Source of the DNA: Paenibacillus agri
Lineage (GTDB): Bacteria; Bacillota; Bacilli; Paenibacillales; Paenibacillaceae
Direction: 5' to 3'
NCBI RefSeq assembly: GCF_013359945.1
Contig: NZ_JABWCS010000219.1
Location: 186,001 to 250,000 of the forward strand
Length of the DNA stretch: 64,000 nt
The notes below the pieces were generated by a model. It was not told the origin of the DNA and ran no database searches. It worked only from the letters and a program-made list of their open reading frames with translations. Shown piece after piece: positions 8,471 to 19,266 of the stretch. How positions within the stretch are numbered: position 1 is the first letter of the stretch; each line of letters begins with the position of its first letter. A program made the translations under genes and the position numbers.

Positions 8471-8611
8471 TGCAGCTGAAAAATATGGAATGACGGGCAT
8501 TTCCTATGCCAGATTCATATTTTTCAAAATATCGCAGTCTGTAGACTACAGCGATATTCCTAATCTCTGTTTTCAAGATCAATCACATAATTTTAAAGGA
8601 GGCTATTTTTC

Positions 8612-8893
8612 ATGATCAAACCTTTAGGTGAACGCGTATTGGTAGAACCGAGCGAGCAGGAGGAAACTACTTCTTTCGGAATCGTGCTTCCGGACTCCTC
8701 CAAGGAGAAGCCGCAAGAAGGCAAGGTTATCGCAGTAGGCAGCGGCGCATTGAAAGATGGCGTACGTGTGGCACTGGAAGTTAAAGAAGGCGACCGTGTA
8801 ATCTTCTCGAAGTATGCCGGAACCGAAATCAAATACGAAGGCAAAGAATATTTGATTATGAAAGAAAGCGACATTCACGCGATTCTTGACTAA
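8612..8893 (+). CDS. groES: Co-chaperonin GroES
   Basis: Ten-kilodalton lid of the GroEL folding chamber, 93 residues. It begins [13 protein letters not shown] and contains the mobile-loop region [20 protein letters not shown] and the roof-loop and C-terminal [20 protein letters not shown] elements typical of GroES. AAAGGAGG precedes the ATG. It is controlled by the SigA promoter and CIRCE upstream. groEL follows after an unusually long 210-base spacer filled by a 61-base tandem repeat. Confidence 0.97.
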   Translation: MIKPLGERVLVEPSEQEETTSFGIVLPDSSKEKPQEGKVIAVGSGALKDGVRVALEVKEGDRVIFSKYAGTEIKYEGKEYLIMKESDIHAILD

Positions 8894-8955
8894 GAATCGT
8901 TTATAAGATTGAACTCAATTACTTATGAATAGTGCACGAAGAAGTGTACGCTAAC

Positions 8956-10735
<1,780 letters not shown>

Positions 10736-10746
10736 GCAAGTTTTAG

Positions 10747-10795
10747 AAAACCCTTGAGGGGCCTGGTTTTACGGGCCCTTCAAGGGTTTTTATTT
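10747..10795 (+). terminator. groESL terminator
   Basis: AACCCTTGAGGGGCC pairs with GGGCCCTTCAAGGGTT, followed by TTTTATTTTT. Confidence 0.92.
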
Positions 10796-10858
10796 TTGGG
10801 TAAATATGGTTTACAGATCATACAAGCATCCAGTAGAATAAATGCAACGGAAGCAACG

Positions 10859-10886
10859 TGCCCTGCCAGTAATGGCGGGGCATTTT
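10859..10886 (+). terminator. Short hairpin with T run
   Basis: TGCCC-t-GCCA, loop GTAA, TGGC-g-GGGCA then TTTT. Terminator-like, with no gene of its own directly upstream. It may be a back-up stop or a leader structure for the small protein that follows. Confidence 0.5.
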
Positions 10887-10995
10887 ACATAAGGAGTGTT
10901 AGTGAGAAAAAAATATTCAGAGAGTTTGGTGTCTCATTTTGTGCGTCAGCAATTTTTCTAGCTACATATAAAGTGCCGACTGAAGGGGATATAAC

Positions 10996-11148
10996 ATGTT
11001 TTTAGCAGATGAAGATTATCAATTTAGAAATACATATTTTATCATTGCGCATTTGAAACCACTAATCTATGGTCTGCTTATATTGCTTTTAATAGTAGTG
11101 GGCTTGTTATGCTGGAATAAATACATAAAGAAGAAAGATAAGGATTAA
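10996..11148 (+). CDS. Small single-pass membrane protein (50 residues), unknown
   Basis: Begins MFLADEDYQFRNTYFIIAHL, then a hydrophobic helix (about residues 24-39, IYGLLILLLIVVGLLCW) and a very basic end (NKYIKKKDKD). TGAAGGGG precedes the ATG with about 7-base spacing, and a terminator (AAGGAATGG 11232-11240 with CCATTCCTT 11264-11272, then TTTT) follows, so it looks like a complete transcription unit. The charge pattern predicts the N-terminus outside and the Lys-rich tail in the cytoplasm. I do not recognise a family. It could be a regulatory or toxin-like microprotein. Confidence 0.6.
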   Translation: MFLADEDYQFRNTYFIIAHLKPLIYGLLILLLIVVGLLCWNKYIKKKDKD

Positions 11149-11231
11149 GAATTATAGTTAGGAGGAAGAGGCTTCCTGAGTCGGTTAAATTAATGAATTC
11201 AATTTTCTAGACATTGTTCGGTTCGCTGTAT

Positions 11232-11275
11232 AAGGAATGGGCTACATGATGTAATAAAGGCGACCATTCCTTTTC
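11232..11275 (+). terminator. Terminator after the small membrane protein
   Basis: Nine-base stem AAGGAATGG / CCATTCCTT with a 23-base loop and TTTT. Confidence 0.6.
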
Positions 11276-11332
11276 CAGCGCGATGAGTAGAGCTATCCCT
11301 CAAGCTCCACCTTGAGGAGGACGGCTGAAATG

Positions 11333-12286
11333 CTATGCTGAAGGACTCTTTTTCCGCCTAAAAAGATAAACAGCATTTTCATCCGACGGGGGCAGAATGA
11401 GAGAAGAAAGCTTCTCGTCTAGCTCCATAGTAAACTTATCAGCGTTATAATAAGCTTCAAAATCTCCGGTAAATGCGGGATTCTTTGTCCCGATAACGAT
11501 ATATAGGTCAACTGAGGGTGTCTTGAAGACATGTTTTTCATATGCATTTTTAGGTACAGGCCAAGAACATAGCACTACCTGGGGAGTGTATTTAAGCAGG
11601 GCCGTTTTGGCGTCCGCTTTTTCCACAAAAGAAGGGTAAGCTATATAATGGCTCCAGCTATAGTCATCGGTAGCTTGGCAGTTTATATGCTCACTCTTCA
11701 AAAAATTAGCCAAGGTGCCGTCACCGGCAGCGATTTCAAGACAGGATTGATTTCCGATCAGACTGGAAAGCTCTTTAATGAACGCTCGCGAATAGAAACA
11801 ATAAATCCCTTTTTTATTGACCAGAGGCATTAATATCTTCTTATGGATGACGAACCTCCACCAGAACTTAAAAAGTCCGAGGGAGACGGGCTTCCTCTCA
11901 AGACCTTTTCTGAACAAAAGCTTCTGCAAAATAGTGCCATCCCAAAGGTTGAACTTTACATTGTTCTCCGGGGTTTTGGATGAAACGGCGATATTAAGCT
12001 GCTCTAGCAAATAAATAGCAAATCGGGCCTTAATCACATCGGGCAAAAAAGCATTTATTGTTGTTTCATTGAACCTGCTTTTTTGAATTTTAGTATGAGC
12101 AATCTTTGCGCTTACCGTGTATTTATCAAGGATGGCCGTAATAATCTGTGATTCTCTGATGTTTCTTAGCACACTAATTTCTTGCAGAACCTCTTCTTGA
12201 TACTCCGGATATTGTTGTAATAATACTTCCATGCTAATTTCATTGGCTAATATTTTCTTGGCGGTGCTGTTCGTAAAATTTCTCAT
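11333..12286 (-). CDS. SAM-dependent methyltransferase-like protein
   Basis: 317 residues. The C-terminal half (about 170-312) has a class I SAM-binding fold: motif I LEIAAGDGTLANFL, then an acidic strand end (ATDDYSW) and a motif IV-like QVVLCSWPVPKN. The N-terminal ~160 residues are helical, charged and not recognised; they may be a substrate or partner domain. Base composition is AT-richer than the flanking genes, which suggests acquisition. No neighbour points to a substrate. A weak hairpin (CCTCAAG / CTTGAGG, 11298-11317) follows the stop. Confidence 0.65.
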   Translation of the reverse strand: MRNFTNSTAKKILANEISMEVLLQQYPEYQEEVLQEISVLRNIRESQIITAILDKYTVSAKIAHTKIQKSRFNETTINAFLPDVIKARFAIYLLEQLNIAVSSKTPENNVKFNLWDGTILQKLLFRKGLERKPVSLGLFKFWWRFVIHKKILMPLVNKKGIYCFYSRAFIKELSSLIGNQSCLEIAAGDGTLANFLKSEHINCQATDDYSWSHYIAYPSFVEKADAKTALLKYTPQVVLCSWPVPKNAYEKHVFKTPSVDLYIVIGTKNPAFTGDFEAYYNADKFTMELDEKLSSLILPPSDENAVYLFRRKKSPSA

Positions 12287-12474
12287 GTTATTCTCCAGTA
12301 ATCATTTAGTGGTAATCCTAATAAATTCAATATTAATCCATATTATTCTTTAAAATTCCTAATGAAGAGTTTATAGGAAAATTTGAAATAGGATAATGAA
12401 AAATGACATTGACTACTGGTATTATTGAGGAATTGAACTTAACATACATGACTGTACTAAGGAGAGGTTCATCA

Positions 12475-14244
12475 ATGAATATGACATGGGATCTGGACAG
12501 CCTGTATCCTTCTTTTGAGTCCGAGAAGCTGAAGGAAGATCGCAATCGTCTGGACCAATATATAGAGGGTTTAAAAGAGTGGGCTGCGGCAAATTTGCAT
12601 ATTGAGGGGCCAACCCCTACTGCAACCGAGGCTTTTTTGCGAATATATAATCAATATAAAGGTGTATATGTTTGCCTGATGGCCTACGCAGAGCTAGTAC
12701 TCAGCGCTGACGGCAGCAGTCAGGAAGCAATAAATCTTCTGGATGATATTGAAAAAGTGAATGCAGAAATTGCTAGCGTGATTGCAGGATTTAAACGCTG
12801 GTTGGCTGCAGAACCGAACATGGATGAGCTTATTGAAAGCTCTGCGTATCTTCAGGAGCATGCTTTCTACTTAAAGGAACTCATTGCCCAGTCGAGTTAT
12901 GCGCTTAGTGAAGAAGTAGAGGCTACTATTACTAAAATGCAGAGCACCGGGTCCAAAGCCTGGGAAAGGCTTTATATGGAGACAGCTTCGAGTGCACTCG
13001 CGGAACTTGAAGTTGCAGGCAAGCTGCGCAAAGTAACACTGGCAGAGCTGAGAAGTATGGCCTATGACCACAATCCCATGCTAAGAAAGGCAGCTTATGA
13101 GGCAGAGACTGGGACCTGTAAATCGATTGCCCAAGTCTGTGCGGCCTGCATCAATGGAATTAGTGGTGAGGCGCTAACCGTGTACGGAATGCGGGGCTAC
13201 GCTTCACCTTTGGACAAGGTGCTGACAGCTTCAAGAATGGACCGTGAGACATTGAACGTCATGCTCTCGGCACTTCAAGAAAGCTTGCCAAGCTTTCATA
13301 AATTTTATGAGAAGAAGGCGGTACTGCTGGGTCATTCCGGCAAGCTGCCATTCTATGATCTTTTTGCACCAATAAATGAAGAGAAGAGTGGAATCGCCTA
13401 TGAAGACGCACAGAACACCATAATATCCAGTTTCGGAGCTTTTAGCGGAGAGCTAGCGGATTTCGCCCGGAAGGTATTTGAACAGCATTGGATTGATGCG
13501 GAGCCGAGAGCTGGAAAAGGCGGCTACGGAATGTGTATTGATATTTTTCCGATTCAGGAAAGCAGAATTATGACGCAGTTTACAGGTAATTCTATGGATA
13601 TTGCTGTGCTTGCTCATGAGATTGGCCATGCCTATCATAGCTCCTGTCTGGCGGGGCAGACGATGCTGAATACGGATTATCCGATTCCGATTGCCGAGAC
13701 GGCTTCGATTTTTTGTGAGACATTGGTTAACCAGACCTTAATTGCTGGTGCAGCAGAGAAAGATATTGCGCCGATCCTGGAGAGAAGTATTTCCGACGCT
13801 GGCTATTATCTTGTGGATTTCTATGCCCGGTATTTATTTGAGGTACGTATGTATGAGCGGAGGGCATCAGGAACGTTGTCTGTTCAGGAGTTTAATGAGC
13901 TGATGCTTGCATGTATGTCGGAAGCTTATGGAGAGAGCATTGATCCGGACACGCTTCATTCGTATATGTGGCTGGGTAAGGCGGGATATTTTATGGCAGG
14001 GAATGAATTTTTGAACTTTCCATATTCATTCGGCCTGTTGTTCTCCAAGGGGCTTTATGCGGAATATTTAAAAAGAGGCGAGGACTTTGTGGATCAGTAT
14101 CGTCTGTTCCTGAGTGCTACAAGCAAGCATAACATCGTTGATGTGGCCGCCAAAATGAGCATCGATGTTCACTCCGTTGATTTTTGGAGAGGGGCGCTCA
14201 GTTTGATCGAAGAAGATATTGCAGAGTTTATCCGCAGGACCTAA
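12475..14244 (+). CDS. M3 family oligoendopeptidase (PepF-like)
   Basis: Cytosolic zinc metallopeptidase that cuts short peptides. 589 residues from the ATG at 12475 (MNMTWDLDSLYPSFESE), which follows AAGGAGAGG; an earlier in-frame ATG at 12403 has no ribosome site. The HEXXH zinc motif is AHEIGHAYHS, with the third ligand expected in the following IPIAETASIFCETL segment. The N-terminal helical region (about 1-200) matches the PepF lid. It has its own start and no obvious operon partner. The length fits the 590-600-residue Firmicute group. Confidence 0.92.
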   Translation: MNMTWDLDSLYPSFESEKLKEDRNRLDQYIEGLKEWAAANLHIEGPTPTATEAFLRIYNQYKGVYVCLMAYAELVLSADGSSQEAINLLDDIEKVNAEIASVIAGFKRWLAAEPNMDELIESSAYLQEHAFYLKELIAQSSYALSEEVEATITKMQSTGSKAWERLYMETASSALAELEVAGKLRKVTLAELRSMAYDHNPMLRKAAYEAETGTCKSIAQVCAACINGISGEALTVYGMRGYASPLDKVLTASRMDRETLNVMLSALQESLPSFHKFYEKKAVLLGHSGKLPFYDLFAPINEEKSGIAYEDAQNTIISSFGAFSGELADFARKVFEQHWIDAEPRAGKGGYGMCIDIFPIQESRIMTQFTGNSMDIAVLAHEIGHAYHSSCLAGQTMLNTDYPIPIAETASIFCETLVNQTLIAGAAEKDIAPILERSISDAGYYLVDFYARYLFEVRMYERRASGTLSVQEFNELMLACMSEAYGESIDPDTLHSYMWLGKAGYFMAGNEFLNFPYSFGLLFSKGLYAEYLKRGEDFVDQYRLFLSATSKHNIVDVAAKMSIDVHSVDFWRGALSLIEEDIAEFIRRT

Positions 14245-14828
14245 ATTGGATAGCGAAGCGTTCATTAGTGAGTATTATTATTCCTATTAACCTCTATATT
14301 AACCTCTAATGAAACACTGTACTTATGCAAAAATATGCAAAAAAACGTCTAAACATTACTGTGTATATAGTGTTAACTTAATAATCTAACGTCCTGGATG
14401 GGCGGGCGAAATCCTTGGTCCACACTTCACCAGAATATTCACCTAAGCCCACGTGTGAGTTTGATCGGGGCTTTGATAGCAGGAAAATATACCGTTAATT
14501 CGCTCCCTTCGGTTTATTCGTCCTAAATAAAGGGGAAATATCCCGTTAAAAAACCTCTTTTCGCTGTAATTGTCCAGCTATGAGGTGATTAACGGGATAT
14601 TTTCCAGTTATCTTTAGAAAAGACGTAAATTTAATCAAAATAACAGGAACTATTCCCGTTACTCCCATGCCCGATCGAGTGAAGTGGAGCTTTCTGGCGT
14701 AATTGTCATCTGGCTGAGGGAGCTCCTTAGAACGAAGGGGTCATTTTGTACTTTAGGCTAGAGGAAGTTCTTTATTGAGATATCGAAGTCATTATCGAAT
14801 GACGTTGTGTGTTTATAGGATCCCACAG
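14245..14828. other. Gene-free stretch with an intergenic repeat element
   Basis: 584 bases with no supported gene. The first part is AT-rich. The centre holds the 14482-14661 repeat element described separately. The right end contains the 3' flank of the minus-strand phosphoesterase gene, with no clear terminator. Confidence 0.7.
14482..14661. repeat. Intergenic repeat element, GGAAA-TAT-CCCGTTA motif
   Basis: Four copies of one 16-17-base motif: GGAAAATATACCGTTAA at 14482, GGGAAATATCCCGTTAA at 14533, the inverse TTAACGGGATATTTTCC at 14589-14605, and GGAACTATTCCCGTTA at 14646. The first two are in register exactly 51 bases apart (CCGTTAA at 14492 and 14543). The sequence between copies is less conserved. 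Confidence 0.75.
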
Positions 14829-16424
14829 TTACTCTCCAGTTCCCACAATCACTCGCCAATTCCCATCGCAAGTCGCCTCAATATGCCCCTTCTGCTCAAT
14901 ATAATGCGTCACAATCTCCGATATATCGATGAGAATCTCTTTAATGACCGGTTTTCCCAGATACATCTCATAGTCGCCCCCGCCGACTGCACGGTAATTG
15001 TTCATGACAATGTCGTATTCGCCGTCATTGTCCAGCGGCTTGCCATGGTAGTTCAGCAGAGTGACGCGCTCGCCGACTGGCCGGGCAATATCGAGGATGT
15101 ACTCAATGCCTTCCCACATATCATAATTGTAATGTTGCGGTTTAGGCTCGATATAGGTTGGATTGATCTCAAGCTGGCCGTTTTCATCAAGCTGGAAGTA
15201 ATTCGCGGTCTGCTCTAAGGCCTGCCGAATATCGCTTCCTTTCAGTCGCAGCACGGTCAATGTGTTGGGATAGATGAAGTTGGCCAGAATGTCCCGGCGT
15301 GTAATGGTCTGATCGAAACCTCTGCACTCATTGCGAAGCAGCGGTGCTGTCGAAATGTCTACGCCCGCCGCTTCCATCTGCACCTTGTTCATGAATTCAA
15401 TGAACGGGTGATCGGCCAACCGGCATTCAGCAGCGTTAGCAATGGAGAGGTCCCCCTGAACCTGTCCCACGGTGTAGTCAAGCCAGACCTGCGTTTCAGC
15501 TTCAACCGCACGTGTCAGCTCAATAATACGCTCATCCACAGCAATAGTGGAGTCTACGGATAGCAACTCTGCTTGCTTGTCCCGAAGCTTCCATTTACCG
15601 TTTTCTTCGGTGAAGGTGGCTGTAATCTTGCCTAGCGCCTGCCCATTGAAGCCGGGTTGAAGCACAGTTACTCCATTGATTTCACTGGTAATGGAACGGT
15701 GCTGGTGACCGGTAATCAGCACATCCAGTCCCTCAATCTCCATACACATCGCATAACCTTGGTTCTCTCCAGTCAGTCTTTCTGTGGGTTCCCCGGTAAG
15801 CAGATCCCGTTCGAATCCCCCATGATACGAAACGACCAGAAGGTCGGGCTGTTCGCTCGTCCGAATGTCCGCACACCACCTTTTTACAGATTCAAGGGCG
15901 TCATGGAATTCCAATCCCTCAAGATGAAGAGCGTTCTCCCAATGGGGAATATAGTGTGTAGTTACGCCAAGAATCACAACTTTGATTTTCTGATCGATCC
16001 ATTTGACAATATAAGGCTTGCCGAAGGCCGGTTCGCCGGTATCCCTATTGGTAATCCCCGCCGAGAGCCACGGGAAGTTGGAGTCCTGCACTGCTTGGCC
16101 GAGCACATCCATCCCGAAGTTGAATTCATGATTACCGAAAACTGCTGCATCATAGCGCAGCTCATTCAGGACAGAAATTGCTGGATGGCGGTTCTCTTTG
16201 CCTTGAGTAGATGAATAATATGCCAGCGGCGTACCTTGGATAAGATCACCGTTATCGATCAGCAGCAGTTCAGGTGTATGAAGTCGTTCCCTGTGAATGA
16301 GGGTTGCGATTTGGGCCAAGCCTTGATGGTGCACCTCGCGAGTCCGGTAATCGACAGGCTGGATATGGCCGTGCAGATCACTTGTGACGAGAATTTCACA
16401 GGTGATAGTATCGTTTTTTTTCAT
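14829..16424 (-). CDS. 5'-nucleotidase / metallophosphoesterase (YunD/UshA type)
   Basis: 531 residues, two domains. The N-terminal metallophosphatase domain shows ILVTSDLHGHI, LLIDNGDLIQGTPLAYY, FGNHEFNFGMDVL, SYHGGFERD and ITGHQHR, the five metal-binding blocks. The C-terminal 5'-nucleotidase domain follows (about 320-531), with VDISTAPLLRNECRG and NPYLT-like blocks that bind the nucleotide. No signal peptide is seen, so it is cytosolic like Bacillus YunD or relies on another route. GGGGAGG precedes the ATG. It is divergent from the phn importer genes, which fits a shared role in phosphate acquisition. Confidence 0.88.
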   Translation of the reverse strand: MKKNDTITCEILVTSDLHGHIQPVDYRTREVHHQGLAQIATLIHRERLHTPELLLIDNGDLIQGTPLAYYSSTQGKENRHPAISVLNELRYDAAVFGNHEFNFGMDVLGQAVQDSNFPWLSAGITNRDTGEPAFGKPYIVKWIDQKIKVVILGVTTHYIPHWENALHLEGLEFHDALESVKRWCADIRTSEQPDLLVVSYHGGFERDLLTGEPTERLTGENQGYAMCMEIEGLDVLITGHQHRSITSEINGVTVLQPGFNGQALGKITATFTEENGKWKLRDKQAELLSVDSTIAVDERIIELTRAVEAETQVWLDYTVGQVQGDLSIANAAECRLADHPFIEFMNKVQMEAAGVDISTAPLLRNECRGFDQTITRRDILANFIYPNTLTVLRLKGSDIRQALEQTANYFQLDENGQLEINPTYIEPKPQHYNYDMWEGIEYILDIARPVGERVTLLNYHGKPLDNDGEYDIVMNNYRAVGGGDYEMYLGKPVIKEILIDISEIVTHYIEQKGHIEATCDGNWRVIVGTGE

Positions 16425-16502
16425 GAGTAATAGGCCTCCCCAAGATCATTTCGCTATCATTCTAACAGAAAAAAAAGTGGATTTAAGAGGTTGGGGGAAG
16501 AT

Positions 16503-16552
16503 TTTACGGAGAATTGACAATCCCCCTCCTTACTTTTAACAGAATCCCTTTA
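16503..16552. promoter_or_regulatory. Pho-box-like repeats upstream of phnD
   Basis: Hexamers TTTACG (16503), TTGACA (16514), TTAACA (16536) and CCTTTA (16547) fall on an 11-base register, the spacing of PhoP boxes (TT(A/T/C)ACA repeats) in Bacillus. The slot at 16525 is not conserved. TTGACA at 16514 may double as a -35. Confidence 0.4.
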
Positions 16553-16596
16553 TAGTTTAGAAGTACAAAAAATAGACAAATCTGGAGGTCTTAAGG

Positions 16597-17580
16597 TTGA
16601 AAAAAATCAGTAAATTCGTTTTGCCGCTAATGATGTCTTTTGCATTACTTAGTGGTTGTGGATCTAACAACACGAACCAGGTCAACTCCGCAGACCAAGG
16701 ATCGGCTAATGCTACCAATGCCCCACAGGAAACGACGGCTCCAGTAGCGGAAGGCTATGTTCCCGAGAAGCTGACTGTACAATTTGTACCATCCCAGAAT
16801 GCGGATACGCTCGAAGCTAAAGCCAAGCCGCTAGAAAAATTGCTGAGCGACAGACTTGGAATTCCTGTCCAAGTTAGCATCTCCACTGACTACAACACCG
16901 TGATCGAAGCAATGGCTTCTAAGAAAGTGGACGTAGGCTTCTTGCCGCCAACCGCTTATGTTCTTGCCAAGGAAAAAGGCGCCGCTGAAGTTATCCTGCA
17001 AGCACAACGCTTCGGGGTGAATGACGATACAGGCGCACCTACCGATCAACTGGTGGATTTCTATAAATCGATGATTATTGTTAAAAAAGATTCTCCGATC
17101 CAAACCGTTGCCGATCTGAAAGGAAAGAAGATTGCTTACCAGAACGTAACCTCTTCTGCAGGTTTTGTATGGCCGGCTGCGACGCTGATGGACGCAGGTC
17201 TTGACCCGTTGAAGGATGTTCAGGCGATCACAGTGAAGGGGCATGACCAAGGCGTACTGGCCGTGCTGAACGGCGATGTTGATGCCGCTGCTATTTTCCA
17301 GGATGCCCGTAACATCGTTCTGAAAGACTATCCGAAAGTCTTTGAAGACACGCGGGTATTGGCCTTCACGGACAAGATTCCTAATGACACCATCTCGGTT
17401 CGTTCCGACATGAACAAAGAGTGGGTGGAGAAAATCCAGAATGCCTTCATCGATATTGTGGCCGACAAAGAAGGTCATGAAATCATCAAGGATATTTATT
17501 CCCACGAAGGTTATGTAAAATCCGATGACAGCAAATTCGATATCGTTCGCGAATACAACGAGAAGGTTAAAACAGAGTAG
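16597..17580 (+). CDS. phnD: Phosphate/phosphonate ABC transporter binding lipoprotein
   Basis: Extracellular solute-binding lipoprotein that delivers phosphonate, phosphite or phosphate to its permease. 327 residues starting at a TTG, which CTGGAGG supports. Lipobox LLSGC with lipidated Cys21, then a low-complexity Asn/Thr/Ala linker to about residue 50. The PhnD-type core includes FVPSQNADTLEAKAKPLEKL, VDVGFLPPTAYVLA and DLKGKKIAYQNVTSSAGFVWPA. The ligand cannot be read from sequence. It is the first gene of a four-gene transporter operon, separated from phnC by a hairpin that should leave the lipoprotein in excess. Confidence 0.88.
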   Translation: MKKISKFVLPLMMSFALLSGCGSNNTNQVNSADQGSANATNAPQETTAPVAEGYVPEKLTVQFVPSQNADTLEAKAKPLEKLLSDRLGIPVQVSISTDYNTVIEAMASKKVDVGFLPPTAYVLAKEKGAAEVILQAQRFGVNDDTGAPTDQLVDFYKSMIIVKKDSPIQTVADLKGKKIAYQNVTSSAGFVWPAATLMDAGLDPLKDVQAITVKGHDQGVLAVLNGDVDAAAIFQDARNIVLKDYPKVFEDTRVLAFTDKIPNDTISVRSDMNKEWVEKIQNAFIDIVADKEGHEIIKDIYSHEGYVKSDDSKFDIVREYNEKVKTE

Positions 17581-17619
17581 GTCGGGTCTTTCACAACAAT
17601 CTTACTGATAAGACATGAG

Positions 17620-17662
17620 GATAGCCGGTCCGGGGTCTTGCCCCGGTCTGGCTATCTCTTTT
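17620..17662 (+). terminator. Attenuating hairpin between phnD and phnC
   Basis: GATAGCC (17620-17626) pairs with GGCTATC (17650-17656) and inner CCGGGG pairs with CCCCGG. TCTTTTATT follows. Partial termination here would explain higher binding-protein output. Confidence 0.8.
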
Positions 17663-17680
17663 ATTCGATAACATAAAGGA

Positions 17681-18478
17681 ATGATTCCATTGATAGAGCT
17701 TCACAATGTATCCAAAACTTATTCGAACGGTACCAAGGGCCTGAATGGGATTAATCTCACCATCGCTCACGGTGAATTTGTCGTGATTGTGGGACTCTCC
17801 GGTGCGGGGAAATCAACGCTGCTGCGTTCGATCAACCGGCTACATGACATTACAGAGGGCGATATACGCATCGGCAGTCAATCCATTACGAAGGCCAAGG
17901 GTAGCCAGCTACGGAGGATTCGCAGGGACATCGGGATGATTTTTCAGAGCTTCAACCTTGTGAAGCGGACCACGGTTCTGCGTAACGTGTTGGCCGGAAG
18001 AGTTGGTTATCATTCTACGCTGCGCACGATTCTTGGACGTTTCCCTAAAAGCGATATCGAACTGGCATTTCAGGCACTGGATCGGGTGAATATTGTTGAG
18101 AAGGCCTATTCACGTGCAGATCAGCTCTCGGGCGGACAGCAACAGCGGGTAGCGATTGCCCGGGTATTGGCACAGGAGGCGCGGGTGATTCTCGCCGATG
18201 AGCCTGTGGCTTCACTGGACCCGCTCACGACGAAGCAGGTTATGGATGATCTGAAGAAAATCAATACAGAGCTAGGCATCACTACGATTGTGAACCTGCA
18301 TTTTATTGATTTGGCGAGACAATATGCGACCCGAATCATCGGGCTGCGGGCTGGAGAGGTCGTATTCGACGGGCCGGTGTCTGAAGCGACAGATGAGAGG
18401 TTCGCAGAAATCTATGGACGTCCCATCCAGAAGGACGAGCTGCTTGGCGAGCCTGTGGCAGAGGTGCCTGTGTCATGA
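17681..18478 (+). CDS. phnC: Phosphate/phosphonate ABC transporter ATPase
   Basis: ATP-hydrolysing subunit, 265 residues. Walker [11 protein letters not shown]-loop in [21 protein letters not shown], signature [17 protein letters not shown], Walker [14 protein letters not shown], and switch His in VNLHFIDLA. The [13 protein letters not shown] segment is typical of PhnC. The listed ATG lies directly against AAAGGA; the in-frame TTG at 17690 has better spacing and may be the true start. The stop overlaps the next gene by 4 bases. Confidence 0.92.
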   Translation: MIPLIELHNVSKTYSNGTKGLNGINLTIAHGEFVVIVGLSGAGKSTLLRSINRLHDITEGDIRIGSQSITKAKGSQLRRIRRDIGMIFQSFNLVKRTTVLRNVLAGRVGYHSTLRTILGRFPKSDIELAFQALDRVNIVEKAYSRADQLSGGQQQRVAIARVLAQEARVILADEPVASLDPLTTKQVMDDLKKINTELGITTIVNLHFIDLARQYATRIIGLRAGEVVFDGPVSEATDERFAEIYGRPIQKDELLGEPVAEVPVS

Positions 18479-19266
18479 GCACCAATACGGAGAAAATTCG
18501 GCCGAAAGCACCGAGGAAGCTGAAGCACTATTTTACGGCGGCGATCTTGATTATTCTGCTGTGGAGAAGCGCTGTTCTGACAGATTCCAGCTTGGGCGAG
18601 CTGCTGTCCGGTCTGCCTAACATGCTGGACCTGCTGAAGGAGATGTTCCCGCCGAAATGGTCCTATTTTGAAAAAATCGTGGATGCGATGCTGGAGACGA
18701 TCCGGATGGCGCTGGTCGGCACTACATTGGGCGCTATTCTGGCCGTGCCGGTAGCACTGCTTAGTGCAAGCAATATCACCGTTAGCCGCTGGCTGCATCA
18801 CCCGGTCCGACTGTTATTGAATTTGATTCGTACAATCCCTGATCTGCTGCTAGCTTCTATTTTTGTAGCCATCTTTGGTCTAGGACCACTTCCGGGGATA
18901 TTCGCTTTGACGGTCTTCTCGCTAGGGCTGATTGCCAAGCTTACCTATGAGGCGCTGGAAACCATTGATCAAGGACCGCTGGAAGCCATGACTTCCGTGG
19001 GGGCGAACAAAATTCAGCGCATTGTCTTTGGTGTAATTCCACAGGTGCAAGCGCATTTCATGTCTTATGTGCTGTATGCCTTTGAAATCAACGTCCGTGC
19101 GGCGGCTGTGCTTGGTCTGGTAGGAGCAGGAGGCATTGGCCACTACTATGAGGTGACGCTGGGCTTTTTGGAATACAACAAGACATGCACCATCATCCTG
19201 TTCACATTGGCAGTGGTGCTGATTATTGATTATGCAAGTACAAAGCTGCGGGAGAAATTATTATGA
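18475..19266 (+). CDS. phnE: Phosphate/phosphonate ABC transporter permease 1
   Basis: Membrane channel subunit, 263 residues, about six helices. The EAA loop that contacts the ATPase is [19 protein letters not shown] followed by G(A)[13 protein letters not shown] near the C-terminus, both standard for PhnE. The start ATG overlaps the phnC stop as ATGA, so translation is coupled. The following gene is a second, related permease, giving a heterodimeric channel. Confidence 0.9.
   Translation: MSTNTEKIRPKAPRKLKHYFTAAILIILLWRSAVLTDSSLGELLSGLPNMLDLLKEMFPPKWSYFEKIVDAMLETIRMALVGTTLGAILAVPVALLSASNITVSRWLHHPVRLLLNLIRTIPDLLLASIFVAIFGLGPLPGIFALTVFSLGLIAKLTYEALETIDQGPLEAMTSVGANKIQRIVFGVIPQVQAHFMSYVLYAFEINVRAAAVLGLVGAGGIGHYYEVTLGFLEYNKTCTIILFTLAVVLIIDYASTKLREKLL

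Noticed and set aside
10902-10961. 19-codon GTG ORF (MRKKYSESLVSHFVRQQFF), perhaps a leader peptide or transposase remnant
   Set aside because: It has AAGGAG upstream, but it is very short and no further transposase sequence or inverted repeat surrounds it.
10754-11005. 83-residue open frame after groEL
   Set aside because: It begins inside the groESL terminator and lacks a ribosome site; the 50-residue ORF at 10996 is the better candidate.
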